Assembly (NCBI GenBank): GCA_027315405.1 | Contig: DAHUYB010000093.1 | Coordinates: 1 to 64,000, forward strand | Source of the DNA: Gammaproteobacteria bacterium | GTDB lineage: Bacteria > Pseudomonadota > Gammaproteobacteria > Natronospirales > REEB76 | DNA length: 64,000 nt | Direction: 5' to 3' | Shown: positions 27,542 to 37,443 of the stretch, one piece after another | Numbering within the stretch: the first letter of the stretch is position 1 | Layout of the letters: every line of letters begins with the position of its first letter | Translations under genes and position numbers: made by a program | The notes under the pieces: model-generated | Seen by the model: only the letters and a program-made list of their open reading frames with translations | Database searches by the model: none | Told to the model about the DNA's origin: nothing

Positions 27542-27937
27542 ATGCTTTCCAGAAAGCCCTACCTGCTTCGCGCCATGCACCAATGGGTGGTGGATAGCGG
27601 ACATACTCCGCATATCGTGGTGGATGTCACTGTTAGCGGCGTGGAAGTGCCGCCGGGTTATGCCAAAGACGGCAAGCTGGTGTTGAATGTCAGTTATGAC
27701 GCCACCCAGAAACTCGAGCTGGCCGGCGAACACGTGAATTTTTCGGCACGCTTCGGTGGCGTGTCGCGGCACGTGCATGTGCCCATGGATGTGGTGTTGG
27801 CGATTTACGCGCATGAAACCGGCCAAGGCATGGTGTTTGACCCGGAACACGATATGCCCCCGCCCGGGGAGCGGCGCACTTCGGGGAATGCCAAGGCAGG
27901 TGCTACCAAGAAACCGACGCTCAAGGTGATCAAGTGA
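27542..27937 (+). CDS. sspB: ClpXP protease specificity factor SspB
   Basis: 131 residues. The folded part begins SRKPYLLRAMHQWVVDSGHTPHIVVDV and contains the peptide-binding groove (KLVLNVSYDATQKLELAGEHVNFSARFGG). A flexible linker ends in the short basic-hydrophobic tail LKVIK, the XB motif that docks on ClpX. SspB delivers ssrA-tagged proteins to ClpXP. The order sspA-sspB is conserved in proteobacteria. Confidence 0.93.
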   Translation: MLSRKPYLLRAMHQWVVDSGHTPHIVVDVTVSGVEVPPGYAKDGKLVLNVSYDATQKLELAGEHVNFSARFGGVSRHVHVPMDVVLAIYAHETGQGMVFDPEHDMPPPGERRTSGNAKAGATKKPTLKVIK

Positions 27938-27971
27938 GTGTGCACTCCAGAATCCGGATACCGGTGCGAGC

Positions 27972-28322
27972 ATGTGGCAGTACGCAATCAAAATCGTCGT
28001 GACGGTGGTAATCGTCGTGGCCGTCTCGGAGCTCGGCAAGCGCAGCTCGTTCTGGGGCGCACTGTTGGCTTCCCTGCCGCTGACCTCGCTGCTGGCGTTT
28101 GTGTGGTTGTATCTTGATACCGGCAACAGCCAGTCCGTCGCTGCCTTGTCGCAGGGTATCTTCTGGCTGGTGCTGGCCTCGCTGCCCCTGTTCCTGATAC
28201 TTCCGGCGCTGCTGCGCTTGGGCGTGGCCTTCTGGCCGTCGTTCGCCGCCGCGTGCCTGCTCACGACTGGGGTCTATTTGGTCTTGGTCTGGGCGCTGAC
28301 GCGCTTCGGGATTCGCCTGTGA
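27972..28322 (+). CDS. DUF3147 family membrane protein
   Basis: 116 residues with four hydrophobic segments (about 4-20, 28-46, 60-85, 92-112). The opening MWQYAIKIVVTVVIVVAVSELGKRSSFWGALLASLPLTS fits the DUF3147 family of small inner-membrane proteins with unknown function. It follows sspB by 34 bases. Ribosome site is weak. Confidence 0.7.
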   Translation: MWQYAIKIVVTVVIVVAVSELGKRSSFWGALLASLPLTSLLAFVWLYLDTGNSQSVAALSQGIFWLVLASLPLFLILPALLRLGVAFWPSFAAACLLTTGVYLVLVWALTRFGIRL

Positions 28323-28395
28323 TTCCGGTGCGCGGAACATGACGGCGTGCGAAGAGCACTCGCCGGATTTATTGCGAACATTCCTCGGGTCTACT

Positions 28396-28890
28396 ATGGA
28401 AACCAAAAGCCACCTGAACCGTACCGTACGAAAGCTCGACCGCCTGTCCCCAAGGCTGCGCTGGCGGCTTCTGACCTGGGCTTTTGGCCGCTCGGTGCGG
28501 TTTGCGCGCACCGGTGGAGTGCGTTTCGAGGATCTGACAGAGGAACGGGCACTGCTACACATCTCAAACAGCAAGCGGGTGCAGAACCATATCGGATCAG
28601 TACATGCCACCGCCATGGCGCTGCTGGCGGAAACCGCTAGCGGCGCGGTCTTGGGCATGAACGTGCCGGACGACCGGGTGCCGCTGCTGAAAAGCATGCA
28701 GATGGATTATCTGAAGCGCGCCAAGGGCGATCTACGCGCGGAAGCCACCCTCGACGCAGCGGCGCGTACCCGCATTCGGGAGGAAGAAAAAGGCGAGATC
28801 ATGGTGCCGGTAAGGGTCACGGACGAGAGCGGGGAACAACCGATCCAGTGCCGCATGCTCTGGGCCTGGGTTCCAAAACACCGGAGATGA
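28396..28890 (+). CDS. DUF4442 hotdog-fold thioesterase-like protein
   Basis: 164 residues from the ATG at 28396; another in-frame ATG at 28339 would add 19 residues. The hotdog core is visible: ALLHISNSKRVQNHIGSVHATAMALLAETASG, a hydrophobic helix typical of DUF4442 and PaaI-like acyl-CoA thioesterases, then VPLLKSMQMDYLKRAKGDL and the last strands. The catalytic Asp or Glu cannot be assigned with confidence. Ends directly before the macrodomain gene (TGA-ATG with no gap). Confidence 0.72.
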   Translation: METKSHLNRTVRKLDRLSPRLRWRLLTWAFGRSVRFARTGGVRFEDLTEERALLHISNSKRVQNHIGSVHATAMALLAETASGAVLGMNVPDDRVPLLKSMQMDYLKRAKGDLRAEATLDAAARTRIREEEKGEIMVPVRVTDESGEQPIQCRMLWAWVPKHRR

Positions 28891-29406
28891 ATGCCTGTGA
28901 TCAAGGTCATTCAATACGATATCATCGATCTGGACGTGGACATCATCGTCAACGCGGCGAATACCACGCTCCTGGGAGGCGGCGGTGTGGACGGCGTCAT
29001 TCACCGCGCTGCGGGACCGGAGCTGCTGGAGGCTTGCAGGAAGCTGGCTGGCTGCCCCACCGGTGAAGCACGCATCACGCCCGGTTTCCGCCTCAAGGCC
29101 AAGTGGGTGATCCATGCTGTTGGTCCGGTGTGGCACGGCGGCAATCACGGCGAGCCGCAGCTTCTTGAGAGCTGCTATCGCAGCGCTTTCGACTTGGGAA
29201 AGGAAGCCAAAGCTCGCAGCATCGCCTTTCCCTGCATCAGCACCGGCGTGTACCACTATCCCAAGGAAGGCGCCGCGCACATTGCCCTGAAGGTCATGCA
29301 CGAATACGACAGGGATTTTCGCAGCATCGTGGCCTGCTGCTTCGATGCCGAGAACGCGGCGATTTACCGCAAATTGCTTGGTCCAGCGACCAAGGAAGAC
29401 GATTGA
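28891..29406 (+). CDS. Macrodomain protein (O-acetyl-ADP-ribose deacetylase, YmdB-like)
   Basis: 171 residues forming one macrodomain. Key sites: DIIVNAANTTLLGGGGVDGVIHRAAG (ADP-ribose binding, Asn-Ala-Ala-Asn and the glycine loop), GEARITPGF, IHAVGPVWHGG and FPCISTGVYHYPKEGAA. Members of this MacroD/YmdB group hydrolyse O-acetyl-ADP-ribose or mono-ADP-ribose on proteins. The ATG follows immediately after the DUF4442 stop, with GGAG just upstream, so the two are probably coupled. Confidence 0.92.
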   Translation: MPVIKVIQYDIIDLDVDIIVNAANTTLLGGGGVDGVIHRAAGPELLEACRKLAGCPTGEARITPGFRLKAKWVIHAVGPVWHGGNHGEPQLLESCYRSAFDLGKEAKARSIAFPCISTGVYHYPKEGAAHIALKVMHEYDRDFRSIVACCFDAENAAIYRKLLGPATKEDD

Positions 29407-29409
29407 CAC

Positions 29410-29439
29410 GTAGGTTGGGGTGAGTCTGCGAACCCCAAC
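29410..29439 (+). repeat. REP element copy 1
   Basis: Imperfect palindrome GTAGGTTGGGGTGAGTCT... ending AACCCCAAC: stem GTTGGGG/CCCCAAC around a variable loop. It is the near-exact inverse of copy 3 at 30055, and the two bracket the broken transposase. GTAGGTTGGGGTGAGC-type units are a common bacterial REP class. Confidence 0.85.
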
Positions 29440-29462
29440 ATCTGTGTTTGAATGTAAGCAAT

Positions 29463-29493
29463 GTAGGTTGGGGTGAACGAACTGAACCCCAAC
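29463..29493 (+). repeat. REP element copy 2
   Basis: Second copy 23 bases after copy 1 in the same orientation, with a different loop (GAACGAACTG) between GTTGGGGT and the AACCCCAAC arm. It lies 26 bases before the transposase start. Confidence 0.85.
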
Positions 29494-29519
29494 GGCTAGG
29501 AAAAACGGAGCACGCAAGG

Positions 29520-30050
29520 ATGCGATACCGCCGGGCACGGATCAAAGGCGGCACCTATTTCTTCACCGTCAATCTGGCAGATCGGCGGGCGGCATGGCTG
29601 ACAAGGTACATCGAGGCATTGTAGGTCTCAATCGAGGTGGTCAGGGATTGCCATCCTTTCGAGATTGATGCGCTGGTGGTCCTGCCGGATCATTTGCACA
29701 TGGTTTGGACGCTGCCCTCGCAGGATGACGACTATCCAACCCGCTGGATGCTCATAAAAGCCGGTTTCTCCAGAAAAATTCCGGGTGCAGAACAACGCCG
29801 CGCCAGCCGCATTCGCAAGGGTGAGCGTGGCATCTGGCAGCGGCGCTATTGGGAACATCTGATTCGGGATCAACAGGATTATGCCCGCCACGTGGACTAC
29901 ATTCATTACAACCCCGTGAAACACGGCTATGTTTCGCGCCCGGCAGATTGGGCACATTCCAGCATCCACCGTTATATCGAACGAGGCCAGTTGACGGCCG
30001 ATTGGGGCGCAGGTGTAAACTTCGACGACAGTGGTTTCGGCGAGCCTTAA
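29520..30050 (+). pseudogene. REP-associated tyrosine transposase (RAYT, Y1_Tnp), interrupted by an in-frame TAG
   Basis: The ATG at 29520 begins RYRRARIKGGTYFFTVNL, the normal N-terminus of RAYT proteins. Codon 35 (29622-29624) is TAG, and the same frame continues without further stops to 30050 with the rest of the protein: HPFEIDALVVLPDHLHMVWTLP carries the HxH metal site, and YARHVDYIHYNPVKHGYV the catalytic Tyr. A GTG at 29637 could restart translation but would lose the N-terminal strand. RAYTs are single-copy relatives of IS200 transposases that act on REP hairpins, and REP copies flank this gene. I infer a recently inactivated element; a sequencing error is possible. Confidence 0.85.
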
Positions 30051-30054
30051 TGAC

Positions 30055-30083
30055 GTTGGGGTTCGCAGACTCACCCAACCTAC
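30055..30083 (-). repeat. REP element copy 3 (inverted)
   Basis: GTTGGGGTTCGCAGACTC to CCTAC, the reverse complement of copy 1 with one G missing. It lies four bases after the transposase stop, so copies 1 and 3 form long inverted ends around the gene. Confidence 0.85.
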
Positions 30084-30168
30084 GCGGACTGCCGAGTGAT
30101 CGCATGCAAGCCGGTGTCGGTATATTGAACAACTGCTCTTAAGGAGAAAGCCAGAAGGTGATTGCGCG

Positions 30169-30630
30169 ATGAACGCTAATATTAGTTTGTTGATAATTAC
30201 CGTATGTGGCGTAATTTTTACAGGTTTTCTAACCGGGTGCACTTCGCAGGTGTACAAGCCATTCTATTCTGGCAAGATTATCGCCTTATCTTCCAAAGAA
30301 TTGGATCAATATTGGACGCTTGACAATAAAGCTGGCAACTCGAATGCCATCGGCTGCTTTAAGGTTAAAATAACAATTGACTCGAATGGTAGGATTGTCG
30401 ACCCTGCGTTTGTCAAAATGATCGGGCCTTCGTCCCCTCGGTCCTGGTTATTGGACTTTCTATCCGAACAGCAATTTACGCCAACATCCACAAACCCGAA
30501 TCGCATACCAGTGCGTACCACAAAAGAATGGGCGTTAGTATCTGGAGAGATGGATACTCAACAGCACGCAATTGGAGCACTAACTAGTGCAAGCCGCTGT
30601 TTCGACGCACTTACTAAGAGCAACAATTAG
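30169..30630 (+). CDS. Small lipoprotein with TonB_C-like segment
   Basis: 153 residues. Lipoprotein signal VIFTGFLTGC (Cys about residue 24). The middle (GCFKVKITIDSNGRIVDPAFVKMIG and FLSEQQFTPT) resembles one TonB C-terminal unit, loosely like the lipoprotein at 6077-6832. Base composition is more AT-rich than the flanks, and it lies between REP elements, which suggests transfer. Function unknown. A ribosome site AAGGAG is 39 bases upstream, too far; the nearer sequence GAAGGTG is acceptable. Confidence 0.55.
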   Translation: MNANISLLIITVCGVIFTGFLTGCTSQVYKPFYSGKIIALSSKELDQYWTLDNKAGNSNAIGCFKVKITIDSNGRIVDPAFVKMIGPSSPRSWLLDFLSEQQFTPTSTNPNRIPVRTTKEWALVSGEMDTQQHAIGALTSASRCFDALTKSNN

Positions 30631-30693
30631 GCGCTGTATTCTTAAAGATTGATTCGGCTGTTTCTAATTATAACTACTGCGTTGGGAGTGCGA

Positions 30694-30716
30694 GTAGGTT
30701 GAGGTAAGCGCAGCGC
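30694..30716 (+). repeat. Truncated REP copy 4a
   Basis: GTAGGTTGAGGTAAGCGCAGC, a decayed left half of the unit, joined directly to the complete copy that follows. Confidence 0.7.
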
Positions 30717-30747
30717 GTAGGTTGGGGTGAGCGCAGCGAACCCCAAC
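30717..30747 (+). repeat. REP element copy 4b
   Basis: Complete unit GTAGGTTGGGGTGAGCGC to AACCCCAAC, ending six bases before the stop codon of the convergent FAD oxidase gene, where it may act as a transcription barrier. Confidence 0.85.
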
Positions 30748-30752
30748 TATAA

Positions 30753-32763
<2,011 letters not shown>

Positions 32764-33138
32764 CTAATCAGCACGAAAAGCATCTTTGATCCAATCGGTC
32801 TGGGTTTTTCCATCAGTGTTTTCGCTGACAGCGACCACATCAAAGCGCAGCGGTTGGCGGCGGTAACGGGCATCCTGCTGCAAAAAGTGCTGGGCCGCAT
32901 GCCGCAGTTTTTGCTGTTTACGCGCATTCACGGATTCGGCGCCGCCGCCGAACCCGCGCTCACGGCGAAAGCGCACCTCTACCATCACCAATGTCTCACC
33001 GTCGAGCATCACCAGATCTAATTCACCCTGCGGACAGCGGTAATTGCGTACCATCAGCTGCAAACCCTTGGCGGTAAGTACGGCCAGCGCCAAATCTTCG
33101 GCGTGCCGGCCACTGGCGAGATGCGGCGCGGGGTTCAC
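32764..33138 (-). CDS. yraN: UPF0102 endonuclease-like protein YraN
   Basis: 124 residues from a GTG at 33138 that overlaps the lpoA stop as GTGA. The fold is Holliday-junction-resolvase-like: GRHAEDLALAVLTAKGLQLMVRNYRCPQGELDLVMLDGETLVMVEVRFRR, with the Glu-Asp and Glu-x-Arg residues of the PD-(D/E)XK type. The E-V-R replaces the more common E-V-K. Function unknown. Longer readings extend into lpoA and are rejected. Confidence 0.9.
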   Translation of the reverse strand: MNPAPHLASGRHAEDLALAVLTAKGLQLMVRNYRCPQGELDLVMLDGETLVMVEVRFRRERGFGGGAESVNARKQQKLRHAAQHFLQQDARYRRQPLRFDVVAVSENTDGKTQTDWIKDAFRAD

Positions 33139-35045
33139 GGCGCCGGGTAGGCTGCGGCCGCCACCGGCATGGGTAACAGGGAAGCGGGCGCGAGCACCAC
33201 CGGCACACCATTCTTGAAGCTGGCCCAATCCAGTTGCCGATGGATGCGGCCAGCGCTGTCCATCGTGAGCAGTCCCGTCATACCTTGTACCGGGATGCTG
33301 AATCCCTTGCCTTTGAAGAGCAATGGCACCAATCGCCAGGCATCAAATCCCAGGGCATACAACCGGCTGTTTTCGGAAAAACTATTGGGCCACAGAGTCG
33401 CAACGGTCTTGCGGGTGTCTGCTGCTGCGCCGCTGGTTTCCAGGGTCCAGGGCATGTCATCGAACGTGATACCGTCCAAATCCGGATCCGCCGGGTCGCC
33501 GGGCTGGTACACCTGAGAGATGGAATACACCGGCACATTGATGGCGTGGTAGAACTGCAATTGTGGTTGGATCAGTTTGGCATCATTGGCGTGCGCCGCC
33601 AGGAATATGAACTGGATATCCTGGCGGCGGCGCGGCTCGAATTGCAAGCGTGTGCCGAGCAAACCGGCTAGCTGGTTTTCCCGATACTGACTCTGGTCCA
33701 GGTTGAGCAAGCGCGTGATGGACACTGAAAAATCGGTGGCGTCCGGCGGATAGGATTGGGTGCCGAGCAGAATGCCGCCCAATTGTGAGAAGCGCGCGGA
33801 AAAAGCATTGAGCACCCGTGAGCCCCAATCGCCTTGCGGTACCAATGCCACGCCGCGATTCAATCCTGCTGCGATCAGACGGTCCGCGACCTGCGCCGCT
33901 TCATCTTCCGGGGGCAGGCCGAATTGGAACAGCCCCGGGGGTGCGGTTTGACCCGGGTCGAGGAAGTTGAGGGCCAGCACCGGGACCGGCAATGATCCTA
34001 ATGCAGCGATGCCGCTGACGGCGTCTTTGATGAGTGGCCCCACTACCATGTCGGCGCCCGCGGCCATGGCTTGCCGGTAAGCGGTCTGCGCACCGGCGGC
34101 GTTGCCACCGGTATCATAAAGCGTAACCATCGGCGCGCTGCCATTGTTGGATAACTGGAAATAGGCCGTGAACAGTCCATCTCGTATTGCATCGGCGGCG
34201 GATTGATAGGGACCCGATAACGGTAACAGCACGGCCACGCGTGCCGGATAGGTCATGAAGGCTTTTTGTTTGGCGATCAGCTCTGGAACGACATCCTGGT
34301 TGGCCGGGTGATTGGGATATTCCATCTGCCAGGCTTGCAGTTGTTTCAGAAGATTTTGCGGCTGCTGCCAGATGTTGCGGGCAAGATTGCCGAGCAGCAA
34401 CCAGCCGCGCACTGTTGATGAAATGGTTTTCGGTAATGCCAGGAGATTGATCGCCGTACGGCTCTGGGTCACCACCGCCCAGATACGTTGGTGATTGTCG
34501 TGGATGGCGGCGCTGTTGTTACCGAGATAGGCTTCACGTTCACTCAGATCTTCCACAGCCGCCACGGTCTTATTGAGGGCCACGTGCACCTGCGCACGCA
34601 GCAGCAGGGTTCGTGCTTTCAACTCATCGGGTAGAGGCGCCAGCGGGAATTTCAAATGCTTGAGCGCGGCTTGAGGTTGTTGCGCGGCAAAGTCCAGATT
34701 TGCCTTTAGTAGTTCAACCCGTGCATTGAGTGCGGGGTATAAATTCTGTTCCTGTACCTGGCCCAGCAGTTGCCAGGCATTCTGGCTTTGATGGGCCTGC
34801 CACCAAGCTTCCGCCGCACTGACCAGGTATTCGTTGCGTTGTTCGCCCTGGGCAGTAGTCGCCAGAGTTGCATAAATTTGGGCGGCCTCGGCGAATTTAC
34901 CCTGCTGCTCCAGCAGCATGGCCTGGGCGGCCTTGCCTTGCGGGGTTTGTACTGATGGGGTAATAGCACAGCCCGTCAACACACCCAGGAGCATAACCAT
35001 CAGGCAACAGCGTCGGACTGAGATAGGTGCGGAGTTGCCTTGCAT
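33135..35045 (-). CDS. lpoA: Penicillin-binding protein activator LpoA
   Basis: 636 residues with a lipoprotein signal (LMVMLLGVLTGC, Cys 26). The N-terminal part (about 35-270) is helical and TPR-like (AAQIYATLATTAQ, SAAEAWWQAHQSQNAWQLLG). The C-terminal part (about 275-620) is a periplasmic binding protein fold (RVAVLLPLSGPYQSAADAIRDGLF, then ADMVVGPLIKDAV). LpoA reaches from the outer membrane to stimulate PBP1A. It heads lpoA-yraN-diaA-FAD oxidase and is divergent from rsmI over 80 bases. Confidence 0.93.
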   Translation of the reverse strand: MQGNSAPISVRRCCLMVMLLGVLTGCAITPSVQTPQGKAAQAMLLEQQGKFAEAAQIYATLATTAQGEQRNEYLVSAAEAWWQAHQSQNAWQLLGQVQEQNLYPALNARVELLKANLDFAAQQPQAALKHLKFPLAPLPDELKARTLLLRAQVHVALNKTVAAVEDLSEREAYLGNNSAAIHDNHQRIWAVVTQSRTAINLLALPKTISSTVRGWLLLGNLARNIWQQPQNLLKQLQAWQMEYPNHPANQDVVPELIAKQKAFMTYPARVAVLLPLSGPYQSAADAIRDGLFTAYFQLSNNGSAPMVTLYDTGGNAAGAQTAYRQAMAAGADMVVGPLIKDAVSGIAALGSLPVPVLALNFLDPGQTAPPGLFQFGLPPEDEAAQVADRLIAAGLNRGVALVPQGDWGSRVLNAFSARFSQLGGILLGTQSYPPDATDFSVSITRLLNLDQSQYRENQLAGLLGTRLQFEPRRRQDIQFIFLAAHANDAKLIQPQLQFYHAINVPVYSISQVYQPGDPADPDLDGITFDDMPWTLETSGAAADTRKTVATLWPNSFSENSRLYALGFDAWRLVPLLFKGKGFSIPVQGMTGLLTMDSAGRIHRQLDWASFKNGVPVVLAPASLLPMPVAAAAYPAP

Positions 35046-35125
35046 GGGTTTTGGCTTCCGGTGCAGGATGGGCGGTGCCTAATCATACCTTTACGGGCGG
35101 CTCACGGGAAAACCATGGGGGTAGC

Positions 35126-35977
35126 ATGACGGAACGCAACCAGGGGGTGCTGTATGTGGTGGCCACACCCATCGGAAACCTCGATGATCTTTCACTGCGG
35201 GCGCAACGTATTTTGGCTGAGGTCGAACTGATTGCCGCCGAGGACACACGTCATACGGCCGTGCTACTTAATCACTTTGAGATTCACACGCCGATGACCA
35301 AGCTGCATGACCATAATGAGGCGCAACGGACTCCCGCGCTGGTCAAAAAGCTGCTAGCGGGCGACTCGCTGGCGTTGGTGTCGGATGCCGGCACGCCACT
35401 CATCAGTGATCCGGGTTTTAACTTGGTGCGCGCCGCCCGGGCTGCCGGCATCCGTGCGATACCCATACCGGGCGCCTGCGCATTGATAGCGGCGTTGTCC
35501 GTGAGCGGTCTACCCACGGATCGTTTCGTGTTCGAGGGATTCCTGCCACCGAAAACTGCGGCCAGGCGTCTCCGGCTTCAGCAATTGCAATCGGAAACCC
35601 GCACTCTGGTATTTTACGAGGCAGTGCATCGTCTTACGGAATCCTTGAGCGACATGCTGCAGGTGTTCGGTAGCGAGCGGCGGGCCGTGATTGCGCGCGA
35701 ATTGACCAAGCTGCATGAAAGCGTCCGTCAAGACACGCTCGCCGCACTTTTGGCCTGGGTAGATTCAGACAGTCATATACGGAAAGGTGAAGTAGTGATA
35801 CTGGTGGCTGGTCTTGCGGCGAAAAGAACTGCTATAGAAACCGACAAAATATTGACGATTTTGCTGGAAGAATTGCCAGTTAAACAAGCGGTGGCATTGG
35901 CAGCCAGGCTGACAGGCGGAAAACGCAACACCATTTATCAGCGCGCTTTGGAAATCGGTAAATTATCAAACATTTGA
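35126..35977 (+). CDS. rsmI: 16S rRNA (cytidine-1402 2'-O)-methyltransferase RsmI
   Basis: 283 residues from the ATG at 35126. SAM-dependent tetrapyrrole-methylase fold: YVVATPIGNLDDLSLRA, IAAEDTRHTAVLL, VSDAGTPLISDPG and RFVFEGFLPPK are family signatures. It methylates C1402 of 16S rRNA together with RsmH, coded at 37896. A longer reading from 35027 would overlap lpoA. Ends nine bases before a convergent methyltransferase gene. Confidence 0.95.
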   Translation: MTERNQGVLYVVATPIGNLDDLSLRAQRILAEVELIAAEDTRHTAVLLNHFEIHTPMTKLHDHNEAQRTPALVKKLLAGDSLALVSDAGTPLISDPGFNLVRAARAAGIRAIPIPGACALIAALSVSGLPTDRFVFEGFLPPKTAARRLRLQQLQSETRTLVFYEAVHRLTESLSDMLQVFGSERRAVIARELTKLHESVRQDTLAALLAWVDSDSHIRKGEVVILVAGLAAKRTAIETDKILTILLEELPVKQAVALAARLTGGKRNTIYQRALEIGKLSNI

Positions 35978-35986
35978 TTTCAGGAT

Positions 35987-36685
35987 TTAAACACCGCGCC
36001 CATAAAGAAAGAACTCTGCATCCGAACCGTCCTTATATTGCGACAGCGGGCAGCGACTGGGCACCCATTCCAGCAGCGCCCAAGCCGGGAAGGATTTTGC
36101 CACTTCACGACTGAACTGACGATGCCGCACATGGGGCAGTGTGCTCATGGGGCGGGAGTCTTGATTAGTCGAGTAGATGAGTACGAAGCGCTCAGCGGCG
36201 CCAAAGAGGTTGCGCAGATATTGCACAAATACGGTGTCTTCAACAAGGTGGAAGATCACATCGAGTGACATGGACATTTCCGCCCGGATACCGAGCGCAG
36301 GATCCAGATCCCGTTGTGCGTCATATATCGCGAAACGCCTGCGGTTATCGTCGTTGAATCTCTGCCGGCAACGGGCTACCGCCGTGGCGGATACATCCAG
36401 TCCGAGATAATCCACATGCTTGTTCAGCAGGCTTAATTGATTGCCATCTCCACACCCGAATTCCACCACTGAACGGATAGCGTGCCGGTGGATGAACCCG
36501 TTGATGATCTCCGCCTTGAATTCCGCCAGTTTGCCATAGGAGCCGCCGCCCGAGTTACCGCCGTGGGCGTAGCGTTTTTCCCAGTAATCCGTTGAGCTGT
36601 TGAAGCTGAAGGTATTGATGAAGGCATAAATCTTGCCCATGAGTCGGCGGAAGAATCCGGGATGCTGGACGTGCGAATTTTGCAT
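35987..36685 (-). CDS. Class I SAM-dependent methyltransferase
   Basis: 232 residues. The SAM-binding motif VVEFGCGDGNQLSLL lies near residues 73-87, followed by YLGLDVSATAVARC (motif II) and MSLDVIFHLVEDTVF. The N-terminus carries DYWEKRYAHGGNSGGGSYG, a feature of a group of uncharacterised bacterial methyltransferases sometimes found in polysaccharide regions. The substrate is unknown. Divergent from rnpB; convergent with rsmI. Confidence 0.8.
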   Translation of the reverse strand: MQNSHVQHPGFFRRLMGKIYAFINTFSFNSSTDYWEKRYAHGGNSGGGSYGKLAEFKAEIINGFIHRHAIRSVVEFGCGDGNQLSLLNKHVDYLGLDVSATAVARCRQRFNDDNRRRFAIYDAQRDLDPALGIRAEMSMSLDVIFHLVEDTVFVQYLRNLFGAAERFVLIYSTNQDSRPMSTLPHVRHRQFSREVAKSFPAWALLEWVPSRCPLSQYKDGSDAEFFLYGRGV

Positions 36686-36778
36686 GGTTATGAAGGGTGC
36701 TTGATGAAAGCTGCGCGCAGTATGCCTGTATCCGTGGGTGGCCTGCTACTTTGGTGCAGCGATATCGGTTCACGGGTG

Positions 36779-36807
36779 TTGTTTAACGCTACGACATTGC
36801 GTATCGT
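36779..36807 (+). promoter_or_regulatory. Candidate rnpB promoter
   Basis: TTGTTT (36779-36784), 17-base spacer, TATCGT (36802-36807). The expected start of transcription, about eight bases on, coincides with the first base of the RNase P RNA at about 36815. Confidence 0.55.
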
Positions 36808-36814
36808 TTGTGCT

Positions 36815-37171
36815 GGAGTCGGCCGGGCGGTCGCTGCGTTCGCGCAGAGGAAAGTCCGGGCTCCACAGGACAAGGTGCCAGGTAACGCCTGGGGGGCGCG
36901 AGCCCACGGACAGTGCCACAGAAAACATACCGCCGATGGCCTTCGGGCTCAGGTAAGGGTGAAAAGGTGCGGTAAGAGCGCACCGCGCGACGGGTAACCG
37001 GCCGCGGCACGGAAAACCCCACCCGGAGCAAGACCAAATAGGGGAGCAGTGGGTTTGGTCCCACACATGTGGTCCGCATGGCTTCCGGGTAGGTCGCTTG
37101 AGGTGCGCGGTGACACGCATCCTAGATGAATGGCTGTCCCTTGACAGAACCCGGCTTACAGGCCGACTCCT
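36815..37171 (+). ncRNA. rnpB: RNase P RNA (class A)
   Basis: About 357 bases. The ends GGAGTCGGCC and GGCCGACTCC pair as helix P1. The conserved core GAGGAAAGTCCGGGCTCCACAGG follows the start, with the 3' counterpart including the AGATGAATGGCTGTC stretch and ACAGAACCCGGCTTACAGGCC. The catalytic RNA removes 5' leaders from tRNA precursors. It lies between a methyltransferase gene and mraZ. No strong T-run terminator follows it. Confidence 0.95.
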
Positions 37172-37358
37172 TATCATTCATTCCCACAGAGCTGCCATAA
37201 CTTTTCTCCCAGGTTGAAGTACCCTATAGGTATAAGAGTTAAGGCACTCTCTAAGATGCCTTTCCAAGCTATTGATATGTCATTATTTATTTTTTAGAAA
37301 TCTTGTCTGGCTTTTTTATCTAAGTCCCTGTCTCACAAGCATTTTTTATGATTTGCCC

Positions 37359-37387
37359 TTGACGGAGTGCAAACGGCTTCCTATAGT
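37359..37387 (+). promoter_or_regulatory. Promoter of the mra/dcw cluster
   Basis: TTGACG (37359-37364), exactly 17 bases, TATAGT (37382-37387): a strong sigma-70 match. Predicted start is near 37394, about 50 bases before mraZ, with the MraZ boxes just downstream. The rest of 37172-37358 is AT-rich and shows no gene or clear terminator. Confidence 0.8.
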
Positions 37388-37395
37388 GTGCGTAG

Positions 37396-37420
37396 TGGGA
37401 AAAAGTGGAATGAAATGGGA
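37396..37420 (+). promoter_or_regulatory. MraZ operator: three TGG(G/A)A boxes 10 bases apart
   Basis: TGGGA at 37396, TGGAA at 37406 and TGGGA at 37416 repeat with a 10-base period, the known MraZ recognition layout of direct repeats upstream of mraZ. They sit over the start of transcription, which fits repression of the cluster by its first product. A TGGG at 37437 lies 21 bases further. Confidence 0.8.
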
Positions 37421-37443
37421 TATACCGGCAGCGGGGTGGGTCT

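Noticed and set aside
29410-30747. CRISPR array suggested by repeated GTAGGTTGGGG units
   Set aside because: Units are palindromic, irregularly spaced and in both orientations; they are REP elements.
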